Positions 8,606 through 16,412 of a stretch of 64,000 nucleotides of DNA are shown one piece after another (position 1 is the stretch's first letter; every line of letters starts with the position of its first letter). The notes under the pieces were generated by a model. That model saw only the letters and a list, made by a program, of their open reading frames with translations. It was not told the origin of the DNA and made no database searches. Position numbers and translations under genes: made by a program. The DNA is from Vibrio sp. HI00D65 (GTDB lineage: Bacteria > Pseudomonadota > Gammaproteobacteria > Enterobacterales > Vibrionaceae), in the NCBI RefSeq assembly GCF_001635455.1, contig NZ_LWEH01000608.1, positions 124,001 through 188,000 of the forward strand, written 5' to 3'.

Positions 8606-9030
8606 TGCTCTCTCCTTAAACAAGTTAGACCTCTGATGAGTATCAAAAACGTAGGTGATAATTTTATAAAAATAAAAAGAGCGGCTCGAGATTTGTGAAG
8701 TTGAACAGGAAATAAACAATAGGAATTAACATTGAACGACGAAAGTCACAACAAACCAAATATAAAATAAGCAACTGATTAATAAGCATTAATTAACATA
8801 AATACTAATAGTAAAACACTAAAAATGCGGGTAAGAGCTTGCGCCCAAAGAAAAGTGAATAAACGTAAACTCGTTGAAAGTTGGATCCATGTAACACTTA
8901 TTACACGTGCTTTATATGAGTAATTGACGTAACAGCGAATAATGTTCGATACATTTTTAATTGATATTGATTCTAATTATTAACAATCAAGTAATTAAAC
9001 ACACAACCCTTGGTAAATGAGTACTCGAAA
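8606..9030. promoter_or_regulatory. Divergent promoter region between lipase and phospholipase genes
   Basis: An AT-rich region of about 425 bases rich in TTAAT/ATTAA. It contains a Fur-box-like element (8963-8981). A degenerate TGATTAATAAGCATTAATTA near 8775 faintly resembles HapR/LuxR sites but is too weak to call. Confidence 0.4.
8963..8981 (+). promoter_or_regulatory. Fur-box-like element upstream of the phospholipase gene
   Basis: GATATTGATTCTAATTATT matches the 19-base Fur consensus GATAATGATAATCATTATC at 14 positions. It lies 50 bases upstream of the chosen ATG, where a repressor would cover the promoter. AT-rich background makes chance matches possible. Confidence 0.35.
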
Positions 9031-10263
9031 ATGAAGAAAATGATCTTGGTATTTGCACTGACGATGCCCCAAATTGCATCAGCTCAGGCAGAGACATCAA
9101 TGCCCGATGAAGTAATACAAGAACAGATGCTTGATACACAAACATACGTAAGGTGCTGGTACCGATCCGACATATCAAATGACTCAGTCGCGACGGATTG
9201 GAAATGGGCAAGAGACAAAGAGGGCAATTATTACACCATTGAGGGATATTGGTGGTCACCCTCCTCTTACAAAAACATGTTCTTCAGTGAAACTCCGCAA
9301 TCAGAAATTAAACAACGTTGTGATGAAACCCTAGACCTTCAGCATGATGCCGCAGATATCACGTATTTTGCAGCAGACAGTCGCTTCTCCTACAACCATT
9401 CAATATGGACTAATGACGAAGAACGCCAAGAGAATCAAATTAATCGAATCATCACATTTGGAGATAGCCTTTCTGACACTGGGAACTTATTCAACGGCTC
9501 ACAGTGGGTGTTTCCAAATGCCAACTCGTGGTTCTTAGGTCACTTCTCAAACGGCTTGGTCTGGACCGAATACTTGGCAAAAGAGAAAAATATACCTCTT
9601 TACAACTGGGCAGTTGGTGGAGCAGCAGGCACAAATCAGTATGGCGTGCTCAAAGGCGTTTATGATCAAGTGACGTCATACTTAAAATACATGGAGGCAA
9701 CTAAAAACTATAAACCGGAAAACTCACTGTTTACTTTAGAGTTTGGACTCAACGACTTTATGAATTACGACCGCTCTGTCGTCGATGTAAAAGCCGATTT
9801 TAGTAGCGCTCTTATTCGGCTAACAGGGTCTGGCGCTCAAAACATCTTACTATTTACACTCCCAGACGCAACTAAGGCACCACAATTTAAGTATACGAGC
9901 GAGGCGGAAACAGAGCTCGTAAGACGTAAGATTATCGAGTTTAATCTCTTTATCGAAGAACAGGTGAGCTATTACAAACAAAGAGGACTCAATATCGTTC
10001 TATTCGATGCTTATACTCTGTTTGATAGCATTACCGAAAACCCGCAGCAGCATGGTTTCCAAAACGCAACTGAACCCTGTTTAGACATCCAACGTCACTC
10101 TGCGGCCGATTATCTCTACCAGCATAACCTTACCAATGAGTGTGCGGCCTATGGTTCAGACCATTACGTCTTTTGGGGGGTAACTCATCCTACGACCGCA
10201 GTACACAAATATCTCGCAGAGCATATTCTCATGACGCATTTATCGACCTTTAACTTTGACTAG
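9031..10263 (+). CDS. Secreted GDSL phospholipase / thermolabile-hemolysin (TLH) type
   Basis: This is an extracellular SGNH-type lipase related to V. parahaemolyticus TLH and V. vulnificus VvPlpA. The start is ATG 9031, which opens a signal peptide (KKMILVFALTMPQIASAQA); the TTG at 9010 would add a polar tail. The 410 residues comprise a Vibrio-specific N-terminal domain (to about 135) and the GDSL domain: block I FGDSLSDTGN (Ser about 144), Gly block GGAAGTN, block III EFGLNDF and block V FWGVTHPTTAVH (His about 385). The position normally holding the catalytic Asp (DxxH) is Gly (GVTH). VvPlpA has the same substitution and was shown to use a chloride ion there. It reads away from the lipase operon. 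Confidence 0.93.
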   Translation: MKKMILVFALTMPQIASAQAETSMPDEVIQEQMLDTQTYVRCWYRSDISNDSVATDWKWARDKEGNYYTIEGYWWSPSSYKNMFFSETPQSEIKQRCDETLDLQHDAADITYFAADSRFSYNHSIWTNDEERQENQINRIITFGDSLSDTGNLFNGSQWVFPNANSWFLGHFSNGLVWTEYLAKEKNIPLYNWAVGGAAGTNQYGVLKGVYDQVTSYLKYMEATKNYKPENSLFTLEFGLNDFMNYDRSVVDVKADFSSALIRLTGSGAQNILLFTLPDATKAPQFKYTSEAETELVRRKIIEFNLFIEEQVSYYKQRGLNIVLFDAYTLFDSITENPQQHGFQNATEPCLDIQRHSAADYLYQHNLTNECAAYGSDHYVFWGVTHPTTAVHKYLAEHILMTHLSTFNFD

Positions 10264-10436
10264 TAAAATTTGCCTGGGATGACATTATTCGCCCCATAAC
10301 GCGATTAACATTTTATCGCTAACTCAATGTTATCGACGGAAGTCAATGTACTCAAATACTGTTATACCCAGCTCTTAGAAACGGATCATGAGCGAAGTTT
10401 TAATTAGACTAAGAAAAAGTAGAGAAACATCGATAC

Positions 10437-10464
10437 AAAAAACCGCCTGTATAGGCGGTTTTTA
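10437..10464. terminator. Bidirectional terminator, phospholipase / RNA helicase
   Basis: AACCGCC (10441-10447) pairs with GGCGGTT (10454-10460). It is flanked by A on the left and T on the right, and lies between two convergent genes. Confidence 0.85.
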
Positions 10465-10507
10465 TTTATCTAAACTTTATCAATAAAGCTTTTAAACTGG
10501 CTAGTGA

Positions 10508-11839
10508 TTACTCGTCGTCCACTTTTGGCGACACTTTCTTCTTAGGAATAAACACGCTATCACCTACAGCCACATTTTGGTGGAAACTCTTATCGCGTTT
10601 AACTGGCTTCTTCGCTGTCTTCTTCGCTTGAGGTTTGCCCGCTTTCTTAGCCGGACCACCCTTCTTGAAGGCTGGCTTACGAGGCTTGATGCCTTTGAAC
10701 TTACCTTTAAGGCCTTCAAGAACTGAAAAGTTAAGATCTTGCTGCAGGTAAAGCTCAACGCGCTTGAAGCTGTCCCAATCTTTTGGACCAACCAAAGAGA
10801 TTGCATCACCTTTATTACCAGCACGGCCGGTACGACCAACACGGTGAACGTACTCTTCAGTGTGCTTAGGCATATCAAAGTTGATAACATGGCTCACGTT
10901 TGGAATATCAATACCACGTGACGCAACATCTGTTGTTACTAGAATCTTGTAAACCGCACGCTCGAACTGGCTCATGATGGCATTACGTTGCGTTTGGTTT
11001 AGGTTACCACTCAGTGCAACCGCTTTTAGCTTCTTCTCGTTAAGCTTGTCGGTTAGACGATCAGTATCAGCACGAGTTGCCGTGAAGATCATAACCTGGC
11101 GGTACTCAGCCTCTTCCAGAACTCGGTCTAGAATCGCTTCTTTATGATCCAAGTGGTCACACAGGTAGAATTGCTGCGTGATATCAAGGTGCTGCTCATT
11201 CGATACACCCACGGAAATACGCTTAGGTGCGTCTAGCATCTCATTAGCAATATCGTTCACTTCTGCGTGATCAAGCGTAGCTGAGAACATCAAAGTTTGA
11301 CGGCGACGGTGCTTCGCAGCATTCGCAATACGGCGCAGTTCAGGCGCAAAGCCTAGATCAAGCATTCGGTCTGCTTCATCAAGGATCAGTGTTTCAACAC
11401 CATCTAGGAACAACGAACGGTGCTCTAGGTGATCGGCTAAACGGCCAGGAGTCGCTACAATAAAACGAGGGTATTTACGCAGTGCTTTAACTTGATCATT
11501 AAAGTTCTCGCCACCTAGGATAAGAGTCGCTTCGTAAGACAGACCACCCAGCATGCTACGCAATTCGCCATATACCTGCTTAGCCAACTCACGAGTAGGA
11601 GCCAAGATTACACCACGAGGATCACGAGCAGAAAACGCTTTGGTTTTTAATGCTTTGTGAATCATTGGCAAAACAAACGCCAATGTTTTACCTGAACCCG
11701 TTTTTGATGAAGCCAATAGATCCTTACCGGCAATAGCAACAGGGATCGCTTTCGATTGGATCTCTGTCGCTTTCTTAAAGTCGTAATGTTTTAAGTTCTT
11801 CAGTAAGCGGTTATCTAAGCCTAAATCTTTAAAGTGCAA
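10508..11839 (-). CDS. DEAD-box ATP-dependent RNA helicase
   Basis: This cytoplasmic RNA helicase would act in ribosome assembly, RNA decay or cold adaptation. The 443 residues carry the Q motif KATEIQSKAIP, motif I ASSKTGSGKT (43-52), PTRELAKQ, LILDEADRMLD, SAT, TDVASRGIDIPNV and HRVGRTGRAG. The C-terminal 70 residues form a Lys-rich tail (KKAGKPQAKKTAKK) typical of RNA tethering. Motif I reads ASS rather than the common AQT, which separates it from RhlE/DeaD. I cannot assign it to a named E. coli helicase. A monocistronic gene with its own terminator. Confidence 0.95.
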   Translation of the reverse strand: MHFKDLGLDNRLLKNLKHYDFKKATEIQSKAIPVAIAGKDLLASSKTGSGKTLAFVLPMIHKALKTKAFSARDPRGVILAPTRELAKQVYGELRSMLGGLSYEATLILGGENFNDQVKALRKYPRFIVATPGRLADHLEHRSLFLDGVETLILDEADRMLDLGFAPELRRIANAAKHRRRQTLMFSATLDHAEVNDIANEMLDAPKRISVGVSNEQHLDITQQFYLCDHLDHKEAILDRVLEEAEYRQVMIFTATRADTDRLTDKLNEKKLKAVALSGNLNQTQRNAIMSQFERAVYKILVTTDVASRGIDIPNVSHVINFDMPKHTEEYVHRVGRTGRAGNKGDAISLVGPKDWDSFKRVELYLQQDLNFSVLEGLKGKFKGIKPRKPAFKKGGPAKKAGKPQAKKTAKKPVKRDKSFHQNVAVGDSVFIPKKKVSPKVDDE

Positions 11840-12200
11840 AGGACTCTCCAGTCATGATGGTATTGAATAAATTTATTTTAACGCGACATGATACCGCGAA
11901 AATGCATTATAAGGATAGAGATCACAGTAAATTTATCCTTACTAACAAAGTTGTTTAGAGCATTGTATGCGTTGACAACAAAAGGATGCCTGCATTAAAT
12001 CAGAGACAAAGCTCTTCAAAACAACCCATCTCATAAGTGAGACTGGACGTGATGCTCAGCTAATTACCTCAAAAATTTAGCAATTTCTTTAGTTATTGTT
12101 TTTGCGCTTAAAAAATTAGTCGCTACAATCATTAATGAAGCGACTATATGATAAAAAATGTATAGCGCATCTTTTGATGTTAAATAAGCAAGGAGTTCTT
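11840..12200. other. Intergenic region upstream of helicase and Lpp-like genes
   Basis: Both flanking genes read outward, so both promoters must lie here. I see no clear operator, hairpin with a T tract or small ORF. A short in-frame extension of the Lpp-like ORF (from 12135) lacks a ribosome site. Confidence 0.4.
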
Positions 12201-12467
12201 ATGAATAAGACGTTAATCGCAGCTGCAGCCTCAGTTTTCATTCTAGCTGGTTGTTCTTCAGAGCCAGAAGAAGCTGCAGTGTCAGAAATGGATCAACTAA
12301 CTAACCAAGTCGCTCAGCTTACAAATGAAGTTGAAGCACTTAAGAGTGATAAAGCAGCAGCAGAAATGAAAGCTCAAGAAGCTTCTGAAGCCGCTATGGC
12401 AGCAAAAGAAGAAGCGGATCGTGCTAATGACCGTATCGACAACATCGCTGAGTCTTACACTAAATAG
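12201..12467 (+). CDS. Lpp-like outer-membrane lipoprotein (Braun lipoprotein type)
   Basis: This 88-residue lipoprotein has signal peptide MNKTLIAAAASVFILAGC with lipobox LAGC (Cys18), then an Ala/Glu/Lys-rich coiled coil with heptad spacing (MDQLTNQVAQLTNEVEALKSD onward). It ends in a single Lys (ESYTK), the residue that E. coli Lpp joins to peptidoglycan through an L,D-transpeptidase. AAGGAG lies six bases before ATG 12201. It is longer than E. coli Lpp (78 residues) and has an acidic spacer SEPEEAAVSE after the Cys. A gene for an L,D-transpeptidase converges on it. Covalent attachment is inferred from the terminal Lys. Confidence 0.85.
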   Translation: MNKTLIAAAASVFILAGCSSEPEEAAVSEMDQLTNQVAQLTNEVEALKSDKAAAEMKAQEASEAAMAAKEEADRANDRIDNIAESYTK

Positions 12468-12527
12468 TTTGATATTTAAACGCGATTAAGCTGTAGATTA
12501 AATAAGTCGCAAAAGCAGTACATCGAT

Positions 12528-12565
12528 AGCACCACCTCTTCACAGATGTGGTGCTTTTGTTTTTT
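12528..12565 (+). terminator. Intrinsic terminator after the Lpp-like gene
   Basis: AGCACCAC (12528-12535) pairs with GTGGTGCT (12548-12555), followed by TTTGTTTTTT. Confidence 0.9.
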
Positions 12566-12619
12566 AAGGAGAATTGGCGAATCTATTAGAGCAAACTGCC
12601 TCAGATAAGAAGAAGTGCG

Positions 12620-13615
12620 TTAAAACTCAATCACCGGAGGAGCAATTTCAACAGGTACACCATTTTGCGCAAAGATAACCGCTTTAGCTTTTGAATTAGG
12701 CAAATCTGCATCTTCAAGCCACCACTTAAGTTCAACAGGAATTTGAAGTGATTTCTTAGAACCGTCACTTCGAGTTAATGGCTCATGCGCTTCAACAAAC
12801 ACACTTCGATCTGGTTCTAACGAGATCTTGATCGGCTCATTAATAATCGACACTTGCTCACCGCGGCTCACCTGCTCAAAAAGCCACTCGATATCTTTAG
12901 GTTCCATTCGAATACAGCCAGAGCTCACACGCAGACCAATCCCAAAATCCTTATTGGTGCCGTGTATCAGGTAATCCCCAGCTCCATACGCAAGTCGCAG
13001 CGCGTACTCACCTAGAGGATTTTCTGGTCCAGCAGGAACAACTTTCGGCAACTCAATACCTTTCTCTAGATACTCTTCACGGATTGACTTAGGCGGCGTC
13101 CAAGTCGGGTTTGGTCTCTTTTGGCTTATCTTGGTTATCATCTCTGGGGTATCACGTCCAATCCTACCAATACCGACAGGGAATACGTGCACCTGGTTTT
13201 TCTCTGGCTCAAAGTAGTACAACCTAAGCTCAGCCAAGTTAATCACTATCCCTTTTCTTGGGGTATCAGGAAGAATGAGGCGGCTAGGGATACTTAGCAC
13301 ATAACCTTCAGGGGGAAGAAAAGGATCAACGCCTTTATTTGCGGCCATTAAAGAGAGAAAACCGATATCGTATTGCTTAGCAATGATGGCTAACGTTTCA
13401 CCTGCAGCAACTTCATGCTGTTGTATCCGGCCAACAATGCGGCTCTCTTTCGGAGGAAGCTCAAAAGTTGCCGCAGAGGCCCACGACGACACAATCCCAG
13501 CAGCAATCAAAGTCCCTTTTACAGTAAGCCTAGTCGTTCGCTGTGCGAGCAAAGCGATCTTACGTATATATGTTTTTATGGAGTACATAAGCGTCGAGTT
13601 AGGGCAATACAACAT
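12620..13615 (-). CDS. L,D-transpeptidase (YkuD/ErfK family) with LysM domain
   Basis: This is a periplasmic cysteine transpeptidase acting on peptidoglycan, either joining Lpp-type lipoproteins or making 3-3 crosslinks. I start it at ATG 13615, which has AAGGA five bases upstream; the frame stays open to 13666. The 331 residues have a long N-region and membrane/signal segment (about 30-48, ending WASA-ATF), a LysM-like repeat (about 70-112, HEVAAGETLAIIAKQYDIG), and the YkuD domain with HGTNKDFGIGLRVSSGCIRM (catalytic Cys about 237; His and Ser-x-Gly-Cys both present). The C-terminal 90 residues form the extra domain of the YbiS/ErfK/YcfS group, which anchors Lpp in E. coli. Confidence 0.93.
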   Translation of the reverse strand: MLYCPNSTLMYSIKTYIRKIALLAQRTTRLTVKGTLIAAGIVSSWASAATFELPPKESRIVGRIQQHEVAAGETLAIIAKQYDIGFLSLMAANKGVDPFLPPEGYVLSIPSRLILPDTPRKGIVINLAELRLYYFEPEKNQVHVFPVGIGRIGRDTPEMITKISQKRPNPTWTPPKSIREEYLEKGIELPKVVPAGPENPLGEYALRLAYGAGDYLIHGTNKDFGIGLRVSSGCIRMEPKDIEWLFEQVSRGEQVSIINEPIKISLEPDRSVFVEAHEPLTRSDGSKKSLQIPVELKWWLEDADLPNSKAKAVIFAQNGVPVEIAPPVIEF

Positions 13616-13964
13616 ACAATTCCTTGGTTTGCCGCCTTTATCAAAGTTTAGATTATCGCTGATCAAACGTCTCTACAATGTATTGTTGCCTCAAACATCA
13701 GGTGCAATTGCGCTTTCGTCTAAAATATTTACTTTATCTGACCTTTAATTTATTGATACAAAATCGATTGCCTTTACGCTTTCAACAGGTTTGGTTATCA
13801 ATATTAATAAAACGATAATAGCAGATCCATTTTGTGACTAGCGTCTCATGGAGGCTGGTTTTAACTCGCTAATATTGCCTCAATAAAACAAATTCAATTC
13901 AACAGAATCGGTAATTGATTAAATTCTGTTCCTAAAATTACCATTTAAACTTTGGAGAACGACC
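13616..13964. promoter_or_regulatory. Divergent promoter region, L,D-transpeptidase and deoD
   Basis: These 349 AT-rich bases contain a CRP-like site at 13833-13848. Near 13860-13940 is ATAAAACAAATTCAATTC-type low-complexity sequence. No terminator or ORF of note. Confidence 0.4.
13833..13848 (+). promoter_or_regulatory. Candidate CRP site upstream of deoD
   Basis: TGTGA-CTAGCG-TCTCA matches the CRP core TGTGA-N6-TCACA in nine of ten positions and lies about 125 bases before deoD. deo genes are CRP/CytR-controlled in enteric bacteria, which supports but does not prove the call. Confidence 0.4.
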
Positions 13965-14675
13965 ATGGCTACGCCTCATATTAACGCTCAAGCTGGTGAT
14001 TTCGCAGAAACAGTACTGATGCCGGGTGACCCGCTTCGCGCAAAATACATTGCTGAAACATTCCTTGATGACGTTAAGCAAGTTTGTGACGTTCGCAACA
14101 TGTTTGGTTACACAGGCACTTACAAAGGTAAGAAAGTTTCTGTGATGGGCCACGGTATGGGTATCCCATCAGCTTGCATCTACACACACGAGCTAATCGC
14201 TGAGTACGGTGTAAAGAACGTAATTCGCGTCGGTAGCTGTGGTGCAGTACGTGACGAAGTTAAACTTATGGACGTTGTTATCGGTATGGGCGCTTCAACA
14301 GACTCTAAAGTTAACCGCATTCGTTTTAACGACCACGACTTTGCAGCAATCGCTGATTTCGGTCTTCTTGAAGAAGCTGTTAACCAAGCGCGCGCTCAAG
14401 AAGTTCCAGCGAAAGTTGGTAACGTATTCTCTGCTGACCTATTCTACACACCTGAAGCAGACATCTTCGAGAAGATGGAAAAACTAGGCATCCTAGGTGT
14501 AGACATGGAAGCGGCAGGTATCTACGGCGTTGCTGCAGACCTAGGCGCTAAAGCACTAACAATCCTAACAGTTTCTGACCACATCATCCGTGGTGAAAAA
14601 CTAAGCTCAGAAGAGCGTCAAAAATCGTTCAACGACATGATGAAAGTTGCTCTAGAGACAGCTATCAACATCTAA
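13965..14675 (+). CDS. deoD: Purine nucleoside phosphorylase DeoD-type
   Basis: This is a cytosolic hexameric enzyme splitting purine (deoxy)ribonucleosides with phosphate into base and (deoxy)ribose-1-phosphate. The 236 residues match the DeoD length. Visible motifs are MPGDPLRAKYIAE (phosphate site Gly/Arg), GHGMGIPSACIY, VIRVGSCGAV, GVDMEAAGIYGVA (ribose-binding Glu) and the catalytic Asp in TVSDHIIRGEKLS. TGGAGA precedes ATG 13965. Codon use is strongly biased, suggesting high expression. Unlike E. coli it is not with deoCAB; the next gene codes for a transposase-derived protein. Confidence 0.97.
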   Translation: MATPHINAQAGDFAETVLMPGDPLRAKYIAETFLDDVKQVCDVRNMFGYTGTYKGKKVSVMGHGMGIPSACIYTHELIAEYGVKNVIRVGSCGAVRDEVKLMDVVIGMGASTDSKVNRIRFNDHDFAAIADFGLLEEAVNQARAQEVPAKVGNVFSADLFYTPEADIFEKMEKLGILGVDMEAAGIYGVAADLGAKALTILTVSDHIIRGEKLSSEERQKSFNDMMKVALETAINI

Positions 14676-14710
14676 TCATTGATTAACGATACTTTGAAAA
14701 GCAATACCCC

Positions 14711-14732
14711 GCAGCCAAGTTCGCTTGGCTGC
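14711..14732 (+). terminator. Hairpin after deoD without a T tract
   Basis: GCAGCCAAG (14711-14719) pairs with CTTGGCTGC (14724-14732) around a four-base loop. TCAAATAA follows instead of a T tract, so it is more likely an mRNA 3' stabiliser or processing site than a full terminator. Confidence 0.5.
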
Positions 14733-14756
14733 TCAAATAATCCCGAGGGGGAGATC

Positions 14757-16226
14757 GTGTCTAACGATAAGCTGCCAAAAGATGCAGATGGTTTGCAACT
14801 CAACTTTTGTAAAACATTGGCGTGTGACAACTTTGGCTTGAGCGATGCAAAATGTTATGTTTTGCAACACGCTAACCCTAAGCGTCCAGCGATGGTTTGT
14901 CGTGAATGTGGAGCTTTCCCCCCCTTACTTAACAATCGTGAAGTGTTAAGCGAACTTCATCGCCTGAGACAACTTCACAGCGATGGGCTCCCTGCCTGTC
15001 GTAATGATGAGTGCGATAACTTCGGCTTATCGGTTCATACTCACAAACATCTTTACCATGCCTTCGGCTACAGTGGCGACAGGCAGCGTTATCGATGCAA
15101 AGACTGCCAATCAACCTTCGTTGACAAGTGGTCTGGCTCCAATAAAAAACTCCAGTTCCAAGAGAACCTCATGGGCTTATTGTTCATGGGATATTCTGTA
15201 CGTGAAATCTGCAGAAAATTAGAGATCAATCCTAAAACTTTCTATGATCATGTTGACCATATCGCTAGCCGTTGTCGTCGCAAACTCGCGATGATTGACG
15301 CTCGATGGGTTAACCATGCCAAAGATTATCAGTTCGCCTCTCACTATCAGCGTTTACAACCTCAAAGCAACAACGGTGTGGTTTGGATCGCGACAGGTGA
15401 AGCACATTCTGGGTACATCCTTTGCCAACATGTAAATTACTCACAAAATGAAGAGCCCTCAGGAAATGTTGACCACAACCCGTATGATGATATGGCACGC
15501 TTTGTCTCCAAAGAGCACTCTTCAGAGGCAAACCTTGACCTACCACAACGCTCAGACAAGCTAAAAGAGCGTATTGAGCAACAATACCAAGTTATTTTGG
15601 CGCGAGGCAACGTTGAGGACCCGATGGGGAATCTAACAGCATTTAGCTACCCGTCAAAAGGGGCGCTAATTCGGCCACCTTATACGTCTTATGCTCACTT
15701 CCTACATGTATTAGACATGTGCGATGAAAATAAGCACGTAGCGATCTATATGCCACAAGATCCATTACTAAGATCTGCCGCCCTAAGCGTGTGTTTGCCG
15801 CGTATACAGAGTCAAAATATTGACCTTATGTATGTAGAGGAAGATTCCGGCTGGCAAGACGATCACCGTTTTGAAAAGATCGACATCGTCCATATGAGTT
15901 GGTGGCGCGATCGTTGGGCTATTGCTAATCAAGGTGATAAGCAGAAAGGTATTTGCTACCTAACGGGTAATAATCCAGAGCCAAAACAGTGGTTTAATAC
16001 TGCTTCAATTCAACAAACTAAGTTTTATCAAGAGCGTTTTCAGGTGCTATTTGATAGCTTTATTAATGAACCTAGACGTAAGCTTCGTCCTGGTGGCATT
16101 CTTCCATTACTCGATATATTTAGAGCTTGGCACAATCTGTGCTACCAAGATAAGCAAGGGCTTACGGCAGCGCAACGCTTAGGTGTAGCGGAACAGCCAT
16201 TGACCCTGAAGCAACTACTTTTATAG
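14757..16226 (+). CDS. Transposase-derived zinc-ribbon/HTH protein of unknown role
   Basis: I start it at GTG 14757, which follows GAGGGGGAG; the frame opens at a TTG 26 codons earlier, but the deoD hairpin lies in between. The 489 residues contain two zinc-ribbon units (Cys18, 23, 33, 48, 51 and a second set beginning PACRNDEC and ending YRCKDCQSTF), then a helix-turn-helix (GYSVREICRKLEINPKTFYDHVD). A long C-terminal domain has RNase-H-like spacing and the transposase-like end FRAWHNLCYQDKQGLTAAQRLG. The layout resembles an IS1-type InsA fused to a DDE transposase, but no terminal repeats flank it. Probably a domesticated DNA-binding protein; function unknown. Confidence 0.75.
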   Translation: MSNDKLPKDADGLQLNFCKTLACDNFGLSDAKCYVLQHANPKRPAMVCRECGAFPPLLNNREVLSELHRLRQLHSDGLPACRNDECDNFGLSVHTHKHLYHAFGYSGDRQRYRCKDCQSTFVDKWSGSNKKLQFQENLMGLLFMGYSVREICRKLEINPKTFYDHVDHIASRCRRKLAMIDARWVNHAKDYQFASHYQRLQPQSNNGVVWIATGEAHSGYILCQHVNYSQNEEPSGNVDHNPYDDMARFVSKEHSSEANLDLPQRSDKLKERIEQQYQVILARGNVEDPMGNLTAFSYPSKGALIRPPYTSYAHFLHVLDMCDENKHVAIYMPQDPLLRSAALSVCLPRIQSQNIDLMYVEEDSGWQDDHRFEKIDIVHMSWWRDRWAIANQGDKQKGICYLTGNNPEPKQWFNTASIQQTKFYQERFQVLFDSFINEPRRKLRPGGILPLLDIFRAWHNLCYQDKQGLTAAQRLGVAEQPLTLKQLLL

Positions 16227-16412
16227 AAACGTACCTCTAGATAGTGATTCGGGAACTCATTGATTTTTAAGTAATAACATGAGGTAACATCCATAATTGG
16301 AAAAGATACGTGTTCCTTTAGTGCTCTAAGAAAGATAATTAGTGGCTTATCCTAAATCACACTCTTATAATGATTGTGTTATCAATATGTTCGATAATTA
16401 CGGATCTAAGCC

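Noticed and set aside
8770..8795. Possible HapR/LuxR site upstream of the lipase
   Set aside because: The match to the TTATTGATAAATTTATCAATAA-type consensus is poor and the region is uniformly AT-rich.
10564..10890. 108-residue minus-strand ORF inside the RNA helicase gene
   Set aside because: It is an out-of-frame shadow of the DEAD-box coding region with no ribosome site or family likeness.
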